A DNA stretch of 32,026 nucleotides from positions 1-32,026 of the forward strand of contig JAICYR010000017.1 in NCBI GenBank assembly GCA_025934135.1. Direction: 5' to 3'. Of this stretch, positions 1 through 8,359 are shown in pieces. The DNA is from Acidobacteriaceae bacterium. GTDB taxonomy: Bacteria; Acidobacteriota; Terriglobia; Terriglobales; Acidobacteriaceae. The translations under genes were made by a program, and so were the position numbers. Within the stretch, counting starts at the first letter, position 1. Every line of letters begins with the position of its first letter. Below the pieces are notes generated by a model. The model saw nothing but the letters and a program-made list of their open reading frames with translations, was not told the origin of the DNA and searched no databases.

Positions 1-164
1 ATAACGCAACTGGAGGCGTGCGATTTCCGGCATCTTATGCGTCTTGGTGTGCGGACGCAGGGCTAGATTATGTTCCCGCAATAGCTCGCCATGGTGCGGA
101 GATTGCGGTCTAGTATCTCGGTATCGATCACTATGGCCGGAGTTTCTATGTCGTAGAGGGTCAT
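1..164 (-). pseudogene. DSD1-family D-serine dehydratase / D-threonine aldolase, 5' part, frameshifted
   Basis: Reading leftward from ATG at 164-162 gives MTLYDIETPAIVIDTEILD and onward through an Ala-Ser-Tyr run, then an in-frame TAG at 65-63. A one-base shift at about 78-81 restores REHNLALRPHTKTHKMPEIA up to the window edge. Both halves match the start of the alanine-racemase-fold DSD1 family, whose PLP lysine lies in the His-Thr-Lys-Thr-His-Lys segment. The family cleaves D-threonine-type 3-hydroxy amino acids or deaminates D-serine. The gene begins 10 bases after the D-aminoacylase stop, so it would be the next gene of that operon. The lesion is either a true mutation or a one-base sequencing or assembly error; the rest of the gene lies outside the window. 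Confidence 0.8.
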
Positions 165-174
165 ATAGCCTGAC

Positions 175-1704
175 TTATACTGCTACCCCTGAATCCACTA
201 AAATCTGGCCGCTTCTAAGCACAAGCTTGATTCCTGTGGGCGCGACATCGGGTTTTTCATAGGTGGCATTTGTATGAATCCTTGCAGGATCGAAGACCGT
301 GACATCCGCCACGTAGCCCTTTGCGATCCGGCCGCGGTCATTCAAATGAAACCGTGACGCCGGTTTCGCCGTGACTTTATGGACAGCATCTTCAAGGCCA
401 AGCCACTTGCGCTCGCGCACGATATCACTCAGCAGGAGCGGGAACGTCGCGTAGAGACGCGGATGGGAGCGGCCCCGGGTATAAACACCGTCGGTGATGA
501 CGATGGAAAGAGGATGAGTAAGCAGAGCGTGAAGATTATCAATGGACTGGCAATGCTCAACGATGTTCACATTGCATTCCTGTTCCAGCAGGATGTCCAT
601 GACTGTGGTCTCCGGATCGGTGCCGCGCTCGTTGGCAATATCTTGCACCGAGCGACCGACCAGGGCTTCTTCATTGGTCGCGGCGGATGTCATGATGACG
701 CCGCTCCAGCGGGCTTCGGGCTTGATTCTGGGTCGAATCAGCTGGCGCTGTTCGGGATCCCGAAGGCGCGCCATGAGCTGAGGGATACCACCGTCGAGCG
801 CATCCTGGGGAAGCACCTGCGTGAGCACCGTTGACCCAGCCAGCCAGGGATAAACGTCGAAGGTAACATCGACTCCGCGCCGCTCGGCGTTTTCTATGGC
901 ATCGATCGCATGCCGCTGCAAAGGCCAGTAGTCTTCACCAGCGGCCTGGAGGTGGGAAATCTGAAGGCGGCAGCCTGAATGTTCGGCAACAGCAATTTGC
1001 TCCTCAACGGCCTCGACCAACCCGGCGGAGTAGCTCCTCATGTGCGTGGCATAGACCTTATTGCGGCGCGCCGCAACGCGACCGAGGACGGTCAACTCCT
1101 CCGCGGAAGCGCCGGATCCCGGAGCATACATCAATCCGGAAGAAAAACCAGCGGCACCCTCTTCAAGCGCGTCGTCGAGCAAACCGGCCATCGTATCGAG
1201 TTCCCGGCGAGTCAGTTCGCTGCTGGTATTGCCGGCGACCTTGATTCGTAGCGAACCATGCCCGACGAGCGAAGCAACATTGGCGACATGGGAACTGCTC
1301 GCGCTTGCAAGGTAATCGGCGGCGGAGTTCCAACCCCAGGTATCGTTGCCGCAGAGAATTCCGTTTGCGAATTCCCGCAGCACGCCTGGATTTTCCGGCA
1401 GCGGATAAGGCGAGAAGCCGCAGTTGCCCACTACTTCCGAGGTCACTCCCTGCAGCAGTTTCTCTGTGTGGTTCTCCAGCACCTTCAGATCGGAGTGGCT
1501 ATGCACGTCAATGAATCCCGGCGCTACAGCATAGCCGCTGCAGTCGATCACGTTGTAGTCCGAACCGGCAAACGCAGTTGCGGCGGATTCCCCAGCGGCA
1601 ACGATCCAACCGTTCTGAATAACCACGTCACCATGAATTGCGGGTAGTCCTGTGCCATCGATAATTGAGCCGCCCTTAAGGACGGTATTTCTGCTTTGCT
1701 TCAT
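175..1704 (-). CDS. N-acyl-D-amino-acid deacylase (D-aminoacylase)
   Basis: This 509-residue amidohydrolase is predicted to hydrolyse N-acyl-D-amino acids to a D-amino acid and a carboxylate in the cytoplasm. Visible family features are the metal-binding His68-Ser-His70 motif after PGFIDV, the Gly-Asn-Cys95-Gly-Phe segment typical of D-aminoacylases, later metal or substrate histidines in ATHMRSYS and QISHLQ, and the catalytic Asp region ITDGVYTRG. Length fits the family (about 480-510 residues). ATG at 1704 overlaps the upstream lyase gene by 4 bases (ATGA). A D-threonine aldolase/D-serine dehydratase-like gene follows after 10 bases, which supports a D-amino-acid role. The exact acyl and amino-acid specificity cannot be read from the sequence; D-glutamate- or D-aspartate-specific relatives are possible. 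Confidence 0.88.
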   Translation of the reverse strand: MKQSRNTVLKGGSIIDGTGLPAIHGDVVIQNGWIVAAGESAATAFAGSDYNVIDCSGYAVAPGFIDVHSHSDLKVLENHTEKLLQGVTSEVVGNCGFSPYPLPENPGVLREFANGILCGNDTWGWNSAADYLASASSSHVANVASLVGHGSLRIKVAGNTSSELTRRELDTMAGLLDDALEEGAAGFSSGLMYAPGSGASAEELTVLGRVAARRNKVYATHMRSYSAGLVEAVEEQIAVAEHSGCRLQISHLQAAGEDYWPLQRHAIDAIENAERRGVDVTFDVYPWLAGSTVLTQVLPQDALDGGIPQLMARLRDPEQRQLIRPRIKPEARWSGVIMTSAATNEEALVGRSVQDIANERGTDPETTVMDILLEQECNVNIVEHCQSIDNLHALLTHPLSIVITDGVYTRGRSHPRLYATFPLLLSDIVRERKWLGLEDAVHKVTAKPASRFHLNDRGRIAKGYVADVTVFDPARIHTNATYEKPDVAPTGIKLVLRSGQILVDSGVAV

Positions 1705-2639
1705 GCCTTGTTCCCAGCGCCAGCCCGCGCCGCCTGAATCCGCGCGAGTGTGATGATCTTTGAATTGAGATAGTCGATGTGATGGCGGTCCACCTCGTTG
1801 ACGGTAAGCGTTGCGTCGCGGACCACGGGGTTGGAGAGAACCCCGCGGGCGGCAAGCAGTGCCTTCTCCGCATGATGAAAAAACTCGAGGCTCTGCAGAC
1901 TGTAAGTAATTTGCGGCAGCACGCCCTGGAACAAATCGTACGCCGCGTCCTTCTCACCGGCGCGGGCCAAATCCCATATGCGCTGAAGCAGGTCGGCGAC
2001 GGCGAGTCCGGGCATCACTCCGCAAATTCCGGCCTCGATCAACTCCAGCATGTAGACGCCGCCCCAGCCGTCAATGACGCCGATGCCCCCGTCCGTGGCG
2101 TCGAGAATTAAACGCACCTTTGCAGACATCAAGGGTTCTTCAAGCTTGAGGTATCGGAAATGCGGATGCTGCGCGTGAAGAGACTTTATGAAGTCCACGC
2201 TGACGGTCGCGCCGCCGGGGTTGAAATCCTGAATGAGCAGCGGAATAGTGATGGCGGACAGAATCCGATCAAAGAAGCGAAACAGGTCCCGCTCCGGGAG
2301 ATTGAACAAACGCGGGACCGCGACCGAAATTGCCGCCGCGCCCGCGCGTTCGCACTCCTGAGCGAGTTGCGTCACATAATTGGACGACACATGATTTACC
2401 TGCGCGACAACCGGAAGCTTTCCACCTAACATTTCGATGGCGCTGTGGACCAGAGACAGCCGCTCCGCGTCGGTCAGCTTATAGAACTCGCTCGCATAAG
2501 CGGGGAGGCAAACGGCACATACGCGGGCTTGGACAGCGAAGTCCAACAGACCACGAAGCGCCACCGGGTCCACCTGATCGTCAGCCGCGAATGGAGTTGG
2601 AATAACAGGAACGATGCCGCTGATTGCAAAGGTATTCAA
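1701..2639 (-). CDS. DapA/NanA-superfamily class I lyase (dihydrodipicolinate synthase family)
   Basis: This 312-residue (beta/alpha)8 barrel belongs to the Schiff-base-forming DHDPS/N-acetylneuraminate lyase family. The lysine in YLKLEEP (Lys165) is the expected imine-forming residue. The N-terminal GIVPVIPTPF segment is family-typical. The conserved catalytic tyrosine usually found before the YNxP motif is not obvious: the matching region reads IQDFNPGG around residue 136-142. It is therefore unlikely to be the housekeeping DapA and more likely a catabolic 2-keto acid aldolase or dehydratase. The start is TTG, overlapping the upstream transporter stop by 4 bases (TTGA). Its place between a transporter and a D-aminoacylase suggests a step in the same pathway, substrate unknown. 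Confidence 0.82.
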   Translation of the reverse strand: MNTFAISGIVPVIPTPFAADDQVDPVALRGLLDFAVQARVCAVCLPAYASEFYKLTDAERLSLVHSAIEMLGGKLPVVAQVNHVSSNYVTQLAQECERAGAAAISVAVPRLFNLPERDLFRFFDRILSAITIPLLIQDFNPGGATVSVDFIKSLHAQHPHFRYLKLEEPLMSAKVRLILDATDGGIGVIDGWGGVYMLELIEAGICGVMPGLAVADLLQRIWDLARAGEKDAAYDLFQGVLPQITYSLQSLEFFHHAEKALLAARGVLSNPVVRDATLTVNEVDRHHIDYLNSKIITLARIQAARAGAGNKA

Positions 2640-3628
2640 TGTGCGCCCGCCTGTTTCATGCGACTCCTTTCCTCATAGACGGTCACGAGGAAGCAACTAA
2701 TAAAGATCAACAATCCGCCGGCGATCAGGCTGGCGGTCAGCTGTTCCTTCAGCAGGACGGCGGAAAAAATCACACCGAAGACCGGCAGCAGATAAATAGA
2801 GAGCGCCGCGCGCATCACCTCGACCGACTGAATCACGGCGAAGTACAGCAGCATGGAGATTCCGAGGCTGAACACCGCCACAAGAATCAAGCTCCACCAG
2901 ACGTAGGGCTGAAGATGCGGGAGCTGGCCCCAGCTTGCCGGCTGCATGATTTCGCAAAGAACAGCTAGTTCAACATCCGCGACCAAAAAGGTCCAGACGA
3001 GGACTTGCGCGGGCGAGAGCCGGGAGAGCGCGCGGCGGCTGTAGGAGTTGTTGAATGCGCTGCCCGCGCAGCTTGCAAGCACCAGCAGGTTTCCAGCCAT
3101 GTATTCGAGTTGAAAGAGCCGCGCCTGATGAATGTCTTTTGCAGAGATGATGCAGACGCCGAGAATTGCAATCAGAAAAGAGAGCCAGCGCAGCTTGGTC
3201 ATGTGTTCATGGAGAAAAAACGAAGCGCTGATGGCCGTGAACACCGGCACGGTGAGCGCCAGCACGCTGGCGTTCGAGGCCAGCGTCCGTTCGACTCCAA
3301 AGACGAGGCAGACCTGCGCGGGAAGGACTCCCAGGGTGCCGAGCAGAATCAGGTCAATCAGGACTGGCCGATTCTCCTTGCGAAAAATCTCCAGGTTCAG
3401 TTTGGCGAACGGAACGACCAGCAGGGTCGCTAACGCCAGCGGCAGCAGAGTCACCAGAACTGCGCCCAATTCCTCTGTCGCGATTCGCGCACCGGCGAAC
3501 TGAAACGCCCACATCGCGTTGACGGCAATCAGAGCGCCAAACGCGAGCATCGGCCGGCCTGTAAAACGATTCGACGGGCCAGTCGAAATGCTGTCGGTGC
3601 CGGAAATTTGCGACGTGGCGACTTTCAT
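2636..3628 (-). CDS. EamA/DMT-family permease
   Basis: A protein of about 330 residues with around ten hydrophobic helices in two related halves, as expected for EamA drug/metabolite transporters. The first half starts with ALIAVNAMWAFQFAGARIA. The second half includes LLPVFGVIFSAVLLKEQ, the family-typical end of an EamA repeat. EamA proteins are inner-membrane exporters or importers of amino acids, nucleotides and other small metabolites. The ATG at 3628 is preferred by protein start; an in-frame TTG at 3664 would add 12 residues, and neither has a strong ribosome site. It is translationally coupled to the downstream DapA-like gene, which points to transport of a pathway substrate or by-product. 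Specificity cannot be assigned. Confidence 0.85.
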   Translation of the reverse strand: MKVATSQISGTDSISTGPSNRFTGRPMLAFGALIAVNAMWAFQFAGARIATEELGAVLVTLLPLALATLLVVPFAKLNLEIFRKENRPVLIDLILLGTLGVLPAQVCLVFGVERTLASNASVLALTVPVFTAISASFFLHEHMTKLRWLSFLIAILGVCIISAKDIHQARLFQLEYMAGNLLVLASCAGSAFNNSYSRRALSRLSPAQVLVWTFLVADVELAVLCEIMQPASWGQLPHLQPYVWWSLILVAVFSLGISMLLYFAVIQSVEVMRAALSIYLLPVFGVIFSAVLLKEQLTASLIAGGLLIFISCFLVTVYEERSRMKQAGAH

Positions 3629-3724
3629 CAGTGCGATGCTACGGGCGCGGGGAAGCACCGTCAATACAGCAGGCGGTGGCGGGAGAGGTTATGTTCATTT
3701 GGCTGGACAGGCGTGCGCTTGGCC

Positions 3725-4912
3725 TTATTTCCAGAGCTTCAGCATTACCACTCCGCCCTGCGGGATCGTGACGGTGTAGGAGCCGTGAAGCACTCCGAGG
3801 TCCTTGTGCGCCCATAGATCGCGCGCATGAACAGGGCCGGTGATTCCAACATCCTTCAAGTAAAGCGTGAATGGCTCGGCTTCATCGTCGGTGACGTAGT
3901 TGAAGAGCGCCACCGCCTTCGCGCCGCCGCTCAAAGGCTTCTCCCAAATCTGCGGCGGGCCGACGCGATGGCCCTGGATTCCGAGCTTGTCCTGATCGAC
4001 GGCGATGACTTCCTTGTTCAGCAGAATGCTTTTAGTTGTCGCGTCCATTTTGGAGAGGTCATTGCCGGCCAGCAACGGCGCGGCAAGGATGGACCACAAG
4101 CTCATCTGCGTGCGGTACTGATCGGCATTCATGCCACCGTTGCCGATCTCCAGCATGTCGGGATCGTTCCAGTGACCCGGGCCGGCATACTGCTCCAGGC
4201 CCGCCTGCGAGAAGCCAATCAGCGCCATGCTGCGAAAGTTATCGCGAATGTCATCGGTAGTGCGCCACAGGTTGCCGCCAACTTTCGGGCCCCACTTCCA
4301 GACGTAATCCACGCCGTACTGGCACAGGCTGTAGACGATGGGCCGATGTGTGTTCACGAGCGCCTGGTGCATCTTGGCGAAAGCAGCCTCCATCATGGCC
4401 TGAGTCTTGCGCTGGTCGTGGTTCGGGTCATGCAGCTTCACAACGTCCATATAGCTGCACAGATCGTACTTCAGGAAATCCACGCCCCAACTGGCATAGG
4501 TGTTGGCGTCCTGCTGCTCATGGCCGTAGCTGCCCTCGTACCCGCCGCAGGTCTTGGGGCCAGGGGAGGAATAGATCCCGAGCTTCAGCCCTTTCGAGTG
4601 GACGTACGCGGAGAGCGCCTTCATGTCGGGAAATTTGTTGTTGGCGTGGATGTTGCCCTGCGCGTCTCGCTTGCCTTCCCAGGAATCGTCAATGTTGATG
4701 TAGACGTATCCGGCATCGCGCATTCCGCTGGCCACCATGGCATCGGCGGCGGCACGAACATCAGCGTCCGTGACTTTGGTCCCGAAATGGTTCCAACTGT
4801 TCCAGCCCATGGGCGGCGTGGCGGCTAGTTTTGTGGACTGTGCGCTGGCCGCCGGATAGGCGAGAAGCATGATGGCAGCCGCGAACAGCGCGGCGAAGGA
4901 ACGGATACGCAT
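3725..4912 (-). CDS. Secreted alpha-galactosidase, GH27
   Basis: A 395-residue glycoside hydrolase family 27 protein with an N-terminal signal peptide (residues 1-24, hydrophobic AALFAAAIMLLAY then ASA-Q cleavage site). The mature protein begins with TPPMGWNSWNHF, a GH27 signature. The nucleophile is Asp150 in DFLKYDLC, and the acid/base is in WRTTDDIRD (Asp221 likely). The C-terminal beta-sandwich is short, as in bacterial members. The enzyme should remove terminal alpha-galactose (or alpha-N-acetylgalactosamine or beta-L-arabinopyranose in some relatives) in the periplasm or outside the cell. It lies 51 bases after the RidA gene and 60 bases before the transporter gene, so co-transcription is likely although its function does not obviously match the D-amino-acid genes. 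Confidence 0.92.
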   Translation of the reverse strand: MRIRSFAALFAAAIMLLAYPAASAQSTKLAATPPMGWNSWNHFGTKVTDADVRAAADAMVASGMRDAGYVYINIDDSWEGKRDAQGNIHANNKFPDMKALSAYVHSKGLKLGIYSSPGPKTCGGYEGSYGHEQQDANTYASWGVDFLKYDLCSYMDVVKLHDPNHDQRKTQAMMEAAFAKMHQALVNTHRPIVYSLCQYGVDYVWKWGPKVGGNLWRTTDDIRDNFRSMALIGFSQAGLEQYAGPGHWNDPDMLEIGNGGMNADQYRTQMSLWSILAAPLLAGNDLSKMDATTKSILLNKEVIAVDQDKLGIQGHRVGPPQIWEKPLSGGAKAVALFNYVTDDEAEPFTLYLKDVGITGPVHARDLWAHKDLGVLHGSYTVTIPQGGVVMLKLWK

Positions 4913-4963
4913 GGGTTTTGGTCCTTTCGGTTCAAATACGATTGAATAAGCTGAAGACGCCTA

Positions 4964-5353
4964 TTATTTTTCACTCGGAATGCGGGCAATAGCGTCAATC
5001 TCCACTTTCAGGCCGCCCCAAAGCACCGCCTGAACGGTGGTGCGCGCCGGGGCCGCACTGGGGAAAAATCTGGAATAGGCCGCGTCGAAACCATCGAAGT
5101 CTTCGATGTGTGCAAGATAGCAGCTACACTTCACCACGTCCTCAAAGCCGCAACCGGCTTCCTTCAGCACTTTGCCAATGGAGTTGAGCGTGCGTTCCGT
5201 CTCCTCGCCAATGGTGCCCCTGATGACCTCGCCGGTCTTCAGGTTCTGCGAAGCGTGTCCGCTTACAAACAGCCATCCATCGCTACACAGTCCGGCGGAA
5301 TACGTGCCGGTGCTGGCGGTCTTATCGGGATGTTTCACGACTCTTTTGCTCAT
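4964..5353 (-). CDS. RidA-family reactive intermediate deaminase
   Basis: A 129-residue YjgF/YER057c/UK114 protein. RidA trimers hydrolyse 2-aminoacrylate and related imines to 2-keto acids and ammonia. The C-terminal PARTTVQAVLWGG region holds the arginine that binds the carboxylate in active RidA proteins, and KVEIDAIARIP is the family-typical end. Length matches the family. It is the first gene of the leftward block; a long stretch without genes lies upstream. 2-Aminoacrylate is produced by serine dehydratases, so a RidA gene upstream of a D-serine dehydratase/D-threonine aldolase-type gene is biochemically sensible. That link is inference. Confidence 0.88.
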   Translation of the reverse strand: MSKRVVKHPDKTASTGTYSAGLCSDGWLFVSGHASQNLKTGEVIRGTIGEETERTLNSIGKVLKEAGCGFEDVVKCSCYLAHIEDFDGFDAAYSRFFPSAAPARTTVQAVLWGGLKVEIDAIARIPSEK

Positions 5354-5701
5354 CTGTCCGGTGCCCGCTTCTTTGCGAAGAATCCTCGTTCGTACCGTCT
5401 CAATTCGGGAGTGTATGTGTCAATGCGCGGGCGGGCAGCGGCCCGAGAAAGCGTTCAGAATGCTGAATTCGATTTGGGACCGCGCCCGGCAACAGCCTAC
5501 CTTTTACTGTGGGCGTTTCCCCGGAGGATCGACCAACCGCATGTTGGGATGCCGATCAGGCCGCAGAATATATCATGCGCCGCATGACCGAACAGGTAAT
5601 CCAGTAGGGATCAACTTTTGTCCTATCTCTGGTTAGTCAAGTCGGTTATTGCCTTATTTGTTGAACGGGGAGGTTCGAGAAGGCGCGAGGAAGTGCGTGA
5701 T
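5354..5701. other. Intergenic stretch without a supported gene
   Basis: About 350 bases lie between the RidA start and the tRNA. No reading frame here looks like a protein. The only structure seen is a perfect 15-base palindrome at 5573-5587 beside an AT-rich hexamer. The stretch probably carries the promoter of the leftward operon and a leader of roughly 200 bases. Confidence 0.5.
5573..5587. promoter_or_regulatory. Perfect palindrome, possible operator for the leftward operon
   Basis: TCATGCG-C-CGCATGA is a perfect inverted repeat with a one-base centre. On the minus strand it is followed directly by TATATT (5572-5567), which resembles a -10 box. A -35 box at the right distance (CTGTTC) is poor, so promoter assignment is weak. 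The position about 215 bases upstream of the RidA start would suit a repressor site. The binding protein is unknown. Confidence 0.35.
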
Positions 5702-5775
5702 TGGTTGCCCCCCAGGGATTCGAACCCCGATTGATCGGTTCAGAGCCGACTGTCCTACCATTGAACGAGGGGGCA
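5702..5775 (-). tRNA. tRNA-Gln (anticodon CUG)
   Basis: On the minus strand the sequence folds as a complete cloverleaf: acceptor TGCCCCC pairing with GGGGGCA, D arm GTTC/GGAC, anticodon stem GTCGG/CCGAT with loop CTCTGAA (anticodon CTG, reads CAG), and T arm CGGGG-TTCGAAT-CCCTG. The discriminator base is A at 5705, and the next three bases (5704-5702) read CCA, so the 3' CCA appears to be encoded. No second tRNA was seen next to it and no integrase gene lies nearby. Confidence 0.93.
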
Positions 5776-5844
5776 AAGCAAAGGCGGCGGTGCACGCCTA
5801 GTATGCTGATGCTCCATTCATCATAAAGAGGTTGCGGAACACGG

Positions 5845-6465
5845 TCAATCAGCCGCACGGACGAAGCGCGCATGGAGAAACTGCTGCGGTTTGCCTGAGG
5901 GAGTCATGTGCATCTCGATCTCCGCGTCTTGCAGGATGAAGTCCTGGCCGAAGGCGGCGGCGAGGGATGCGCGGTCGTAACGACAGACTGCGAGTCCGCT
6001 GCATTGAACCGGGCCTTCAGGGCCGAAGGTTGAGAGCATGACCAGCCCGCCGGGTTTGAGCGCGCGCTTGATCTGGTCCAGGTATTGATGCCGCTGCGTG
6101 GGTTCCGTCAGGAAGTGGAAGAGCGCGCGGTCGTGCCAAAGGTCGTAGCGGCTCGGCGGCAGGGAAACGGTGGTTACGTCTCCGGCGATCCAGGTAACGA
6201 AAGCAGCCTGTTGTCGGAGGCGTTGGCGAATGTCTGCAAGCGCCGTCTCGGAAATGTCGAGCGCCGTGAGGTCCGTGTAGCCGCGGGTCAGCAGGTCGTC
6301 GATCAGAGTGGAGCGCCCGGCGCCCACGTCGAGGATGGCGGCTGTTTTTGGGAGTCCGGATTCCTTGATCCAGCGAAGCGAATGCTGGAGATGGGGCGTG
6401 TACCAACTTGTCTGGGCCGGAGTCCGGGCCTCGAAGGTTTGCTCCCAATGGCTTTTCACGTCCAT
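5845..6465 (-). CDS. Class I SAM-dependent methyltransferase
   Basis: A 206-residue Rossmann-fold methyltransferase. The SAM-binding motif I is ILDVGAGRS at residues 44-52, followed by the acidic ALDIS strand end, GDVTT and the LKPGG motif typical of class I enzymes. The opening [16 protein letters not shown] and the WYTPHL segment resemble small bacterial methyltransferases of unknown substrate, often annotated as thiopurine- or tellurite-resistance-like. ATG at 6465 is chosen because family similarity starts there; the longer upstream reading frame overlaps the divergent mutase gene. It is divergent from the acyl-CoA mutase subunit with 61 bases between starts. The substrate cannot be inferred. 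Confidence 0.8.
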   Translation of the reverse strand: MDVKSHWEQTFEARTPAQTSWYTPHLQHSLRWIKESGLPKTAAILDVGAGRSTLIDDLLTRGYTDLTALDISETALADIRQRLRQQAAFVTWIAGDVTTVSLPPSRYDLWHDRALFHFLTEPTQRHQYLDQIKRALKPGGLVMLSTFGPEGPVQCSGLAVCRYDRASLAAAFGQDFILQDAEIEMHMTPSGKPQQFLHARFVRAAD

Positions 6466-6526
6466 GAGCAACTTTACCGCGCTGGCTTGCTCAGGGTGTA
6501 GCGGGGCTACTATTCTTAGGAGTTTT

Positions 6527-8278
6527 ATGAGCGGTGATTCCAATCCGGATCGGCGGCCCTCAGCGGCGGCGGAGCAGTGGCGCGAGGAGACGCTTCGGCC
6601 AGCACTGGAGAAGTCTCCGGAGCGGCCTATCGGCAAGGCATCGGGCGTGAATCTGGATGAACAAGGCAAAGCGAGGTTCACGACGGTTTCCGGCAAGCCG
6701 GTGGAGCGACTGTACTCGCCCGCCGATCTGGCGGGCTGGGACGTAGAGCGCGAATTGGGAGAGCCCGGTCAGCCGCCTTACACACGCGGCGTTCATGCCT
6801 CGGGTTATCGCGGAAAGCTGTGGACGATGCGGCAGTTTTCCGGATTCGCCAGCCCGGAGGAAACGAATCTTCGTTACAAGTATCTGCTGGAAAATGGCGG
6901 CGACGGGCTGTCGGTTGCCTTTGATTTGCCGACGCTGATGGGGCGTGACTCGGATGATGAGGAGAGCGAAGGCGAGGTCGGCAAGTGCGGCGTGGCCATC
7001 GACTCACTGGAAGACATGGAGACGCTATTTTCCGGAATCGATCTAGAGAAGACGACGACCTCGATGACGATCAACTCGCCGGCGAGCATTCTGTGGGCGA
7101 TGTATCTGGTGACGGCGGAGCGGCAGGGTGCGGACTGGGCGAAACTATCCGGCACGCTTCAGAACGACATATTGAAGGAGTACATCGCGCAGAAGGAGTA
7201 TTTGTATCCGCCTGCACCGTCAATGCGGCTGGTGATCGACACATTCGAGTTTGGGGCGCGGCGGACGCCGAGGTTTAATCCAATTTCGATCTCTGGCTAC
7301 CACAGTCGCGAGGCGGGTTCGACAGCGCTGCAGGAACTGGCGTTTACGCTCTACGACGGTGTGGAGTATGTGGAGTGGGCGCTAAGGCGCGGGCTTGAGA
7401 TTGACGATTTTGCACCGAGGCTGAGTTTTTTCTTCAATTCGCATAATGACTTTTTTGAGGAAATTGCGAAGTTCCGCGCGGCACGCAAGCTGTGGTACGG
7501 GCTGATGACGGAGCGCTTCGGGGCGAAGAACGCGCGCTCCACGTGGATGCGCTTCCACACGCAGACCGCGGGAGTTTCGCTGACGGCGCAACAGCCGAGG
7601 AACAACATTGCGCGGGTCGCCTTGCAGGCGTTGGCGGCGGTAATCGGCGGAACGCAGTCGCTGCATACGGACGCATTTGACGAGGCGCTGGCGCTGCCCA
7701 CAGAGGACGCAGCGCGGATTGCTCTGCGCACGCAGCAGATTCTGGCGTATGAGTCGGGAGTGGCGGAGGTGGTGGATCCGCTGGGTGGGTCGTATTTTGT
7801 GGAGCGAATGACGCTGGATATGGAGCAAGGCGCGCGAAGCTACTTTGAGAAGCTCGACGCGATGGGCGGAATGGTGCGCGCGATTGAGCAGGGCTTTCCG
7901 CAGAAGGAGATTGCGGAGGCGAGCTATGCGTATCAGCGCGCGGTGGAGGCCGGGGAAAAGATCATTGTTGGTGTCAATGAATATGTAGTGGAGGAGCGGC
8001 TTCCGAAGATTCTGTATATCGATGAGTCGATTCGTAAGGCGCAGTCGGCGAAGCTGCGGAAGCTGCGCACGCAGCGGTCGAATGAGCGGGTGGAGCGCGC
8101 GCTGGATGCGCTTTGCCGCGCGATGGAGAAGGAGCCGAGGGTCAGGGACGAGGACATTTCCGCGGAGAACACGATGCCGTTCATTCTGGATTGCGTGCGG
8201 GCCTACGCGACAGTGGGCGAAATTGCGGGCGCGATCAAGAAGGTAGTTGGCGAGTACCGAGAAGCCGGAGTGTTCTGA
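6527..8278 (+). CDS. B12-dependent acyl-CoA mutase large subunit, isobutyryl-CoA mutase-like
   Basis: A 583-residue TIM-barrel acyl-CoA mutase subunit. Landmarks are [10 protein letters not shown] (residues 127-136), SISGYH with the cobalamin-proximal His259, [24 protein letters not shown] and [11 protein letters not shown]. Known specificity positions can be aligned by spacing: Phe104 replaces the Tyr89 of P. shermanii methylmalonyl-CoA mutase, and Gln222, exactly 118 residues later, replaces Arg207. Both are the residues of isobutyryl-CoA mutase, so a C4 substrate (isobutyryl/n-butyryl-CoA) is more likely than methylmalonyl-CoA. The C-terminal B12-binding domain (DxHxxG) is absent, so a separate small subunit must be encoded elsewhere. 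ATG 6527 follows an AGGAG box at 6518-6522. Confidence 0.88.
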   Translation: MSGDSNPDRRPSAAAEQWREETLRPALEKSPERPIGKASGVNLDEQGKARFTTVSGKPVERLYSPADLAGWDVERELGEPGQPPYTRGVHASGYRGKLWTMRQFSGFASPEETNLRYKYLLENGGDGLSVAFDLPTLMGRDSDDEESEGEVGKCGVAIDSLEDMETLFSGIDLEKTTTSMTINSPASILWAMYLVTAERQGADWAKLSGTLQNDILKEYIAQKEYLYPPAPSMRLVIDTFEFGARRTPRFNPISISGYHSREAGSTALQELAFTLYDGVEYVEWALRRGLEIDDFAPRLSFFFNSHNDFFEEIAKFRAARKLWYGLMTERFGAKNARSTWMRFHTQTAGVSLTAQQPRNNIARVALQALAAVIGGTQSLHTDAFDEALALPTEDAARIALRTQQILAYESGVAEVVDPLGGSYFVERMTLDMEQGARSYFEKLDAMGGMVRAIEQGFPQKEIAEASYAYQRAVEAGEKIIVGVNEYVVEERLPKILYIDESIRKAQSAKLRKLRTQRSNERVERALDALCRAMEKEPRVRDEDISAENTMPFILDCVRAYATVGEIAGAIKKVVGEYREAGVF

Positions 8279-8326
8279 GGAACCGAAATTCGGGTCTCTC
8301 CAAGGACGCAGGCAGGGTTGTTTCGG

Positions 8327-8355
8327 TTGACGTGTAACATCGCGGCAAATAGGAT
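8327..8355 (+). promoter_or_regulatory. Sigma70-like promoter of the LacI-family gene
   Basis: TTGACG (8327-8332), a 17-base spacer and TAGGAT (8350-8355) make a reasonable vegetative promoter. Transcription would begin near 8362, about 33 bases before the LacI-family start codon. This suggests the regulator is transcribed separately from the mutase gene ending at 8278. Confidence 0.5.
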
Positions 8356-8359
8356 TGCG

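Noticed and set aside
44-262. Rightward open frame of 72 codons
   Set aside because: It overlaps the end of the D-aminoacylase and the DSD1-like gene on the other strand, has no family resemblance and no ribosome site.
3827-4828. Long rightward open frame (333 codons) opposite the alpha-galactosidase
   Set aside because: It is antisense to a clear GH27 gene with catalytic motifs and signal peptide; GC-rich codon bias creates such shadows.
5702-5775. tRNA-Gln as an integration site for a mobile island
   Set aside because: No integrase, no transposase and no repeated tRNA 3' end was seen on either side in this window.
5646-5873. Leftward open frame across the tRNA
   Set aside because: It reads through the complete tRNA-Gln cloverleaf and has no protein features.
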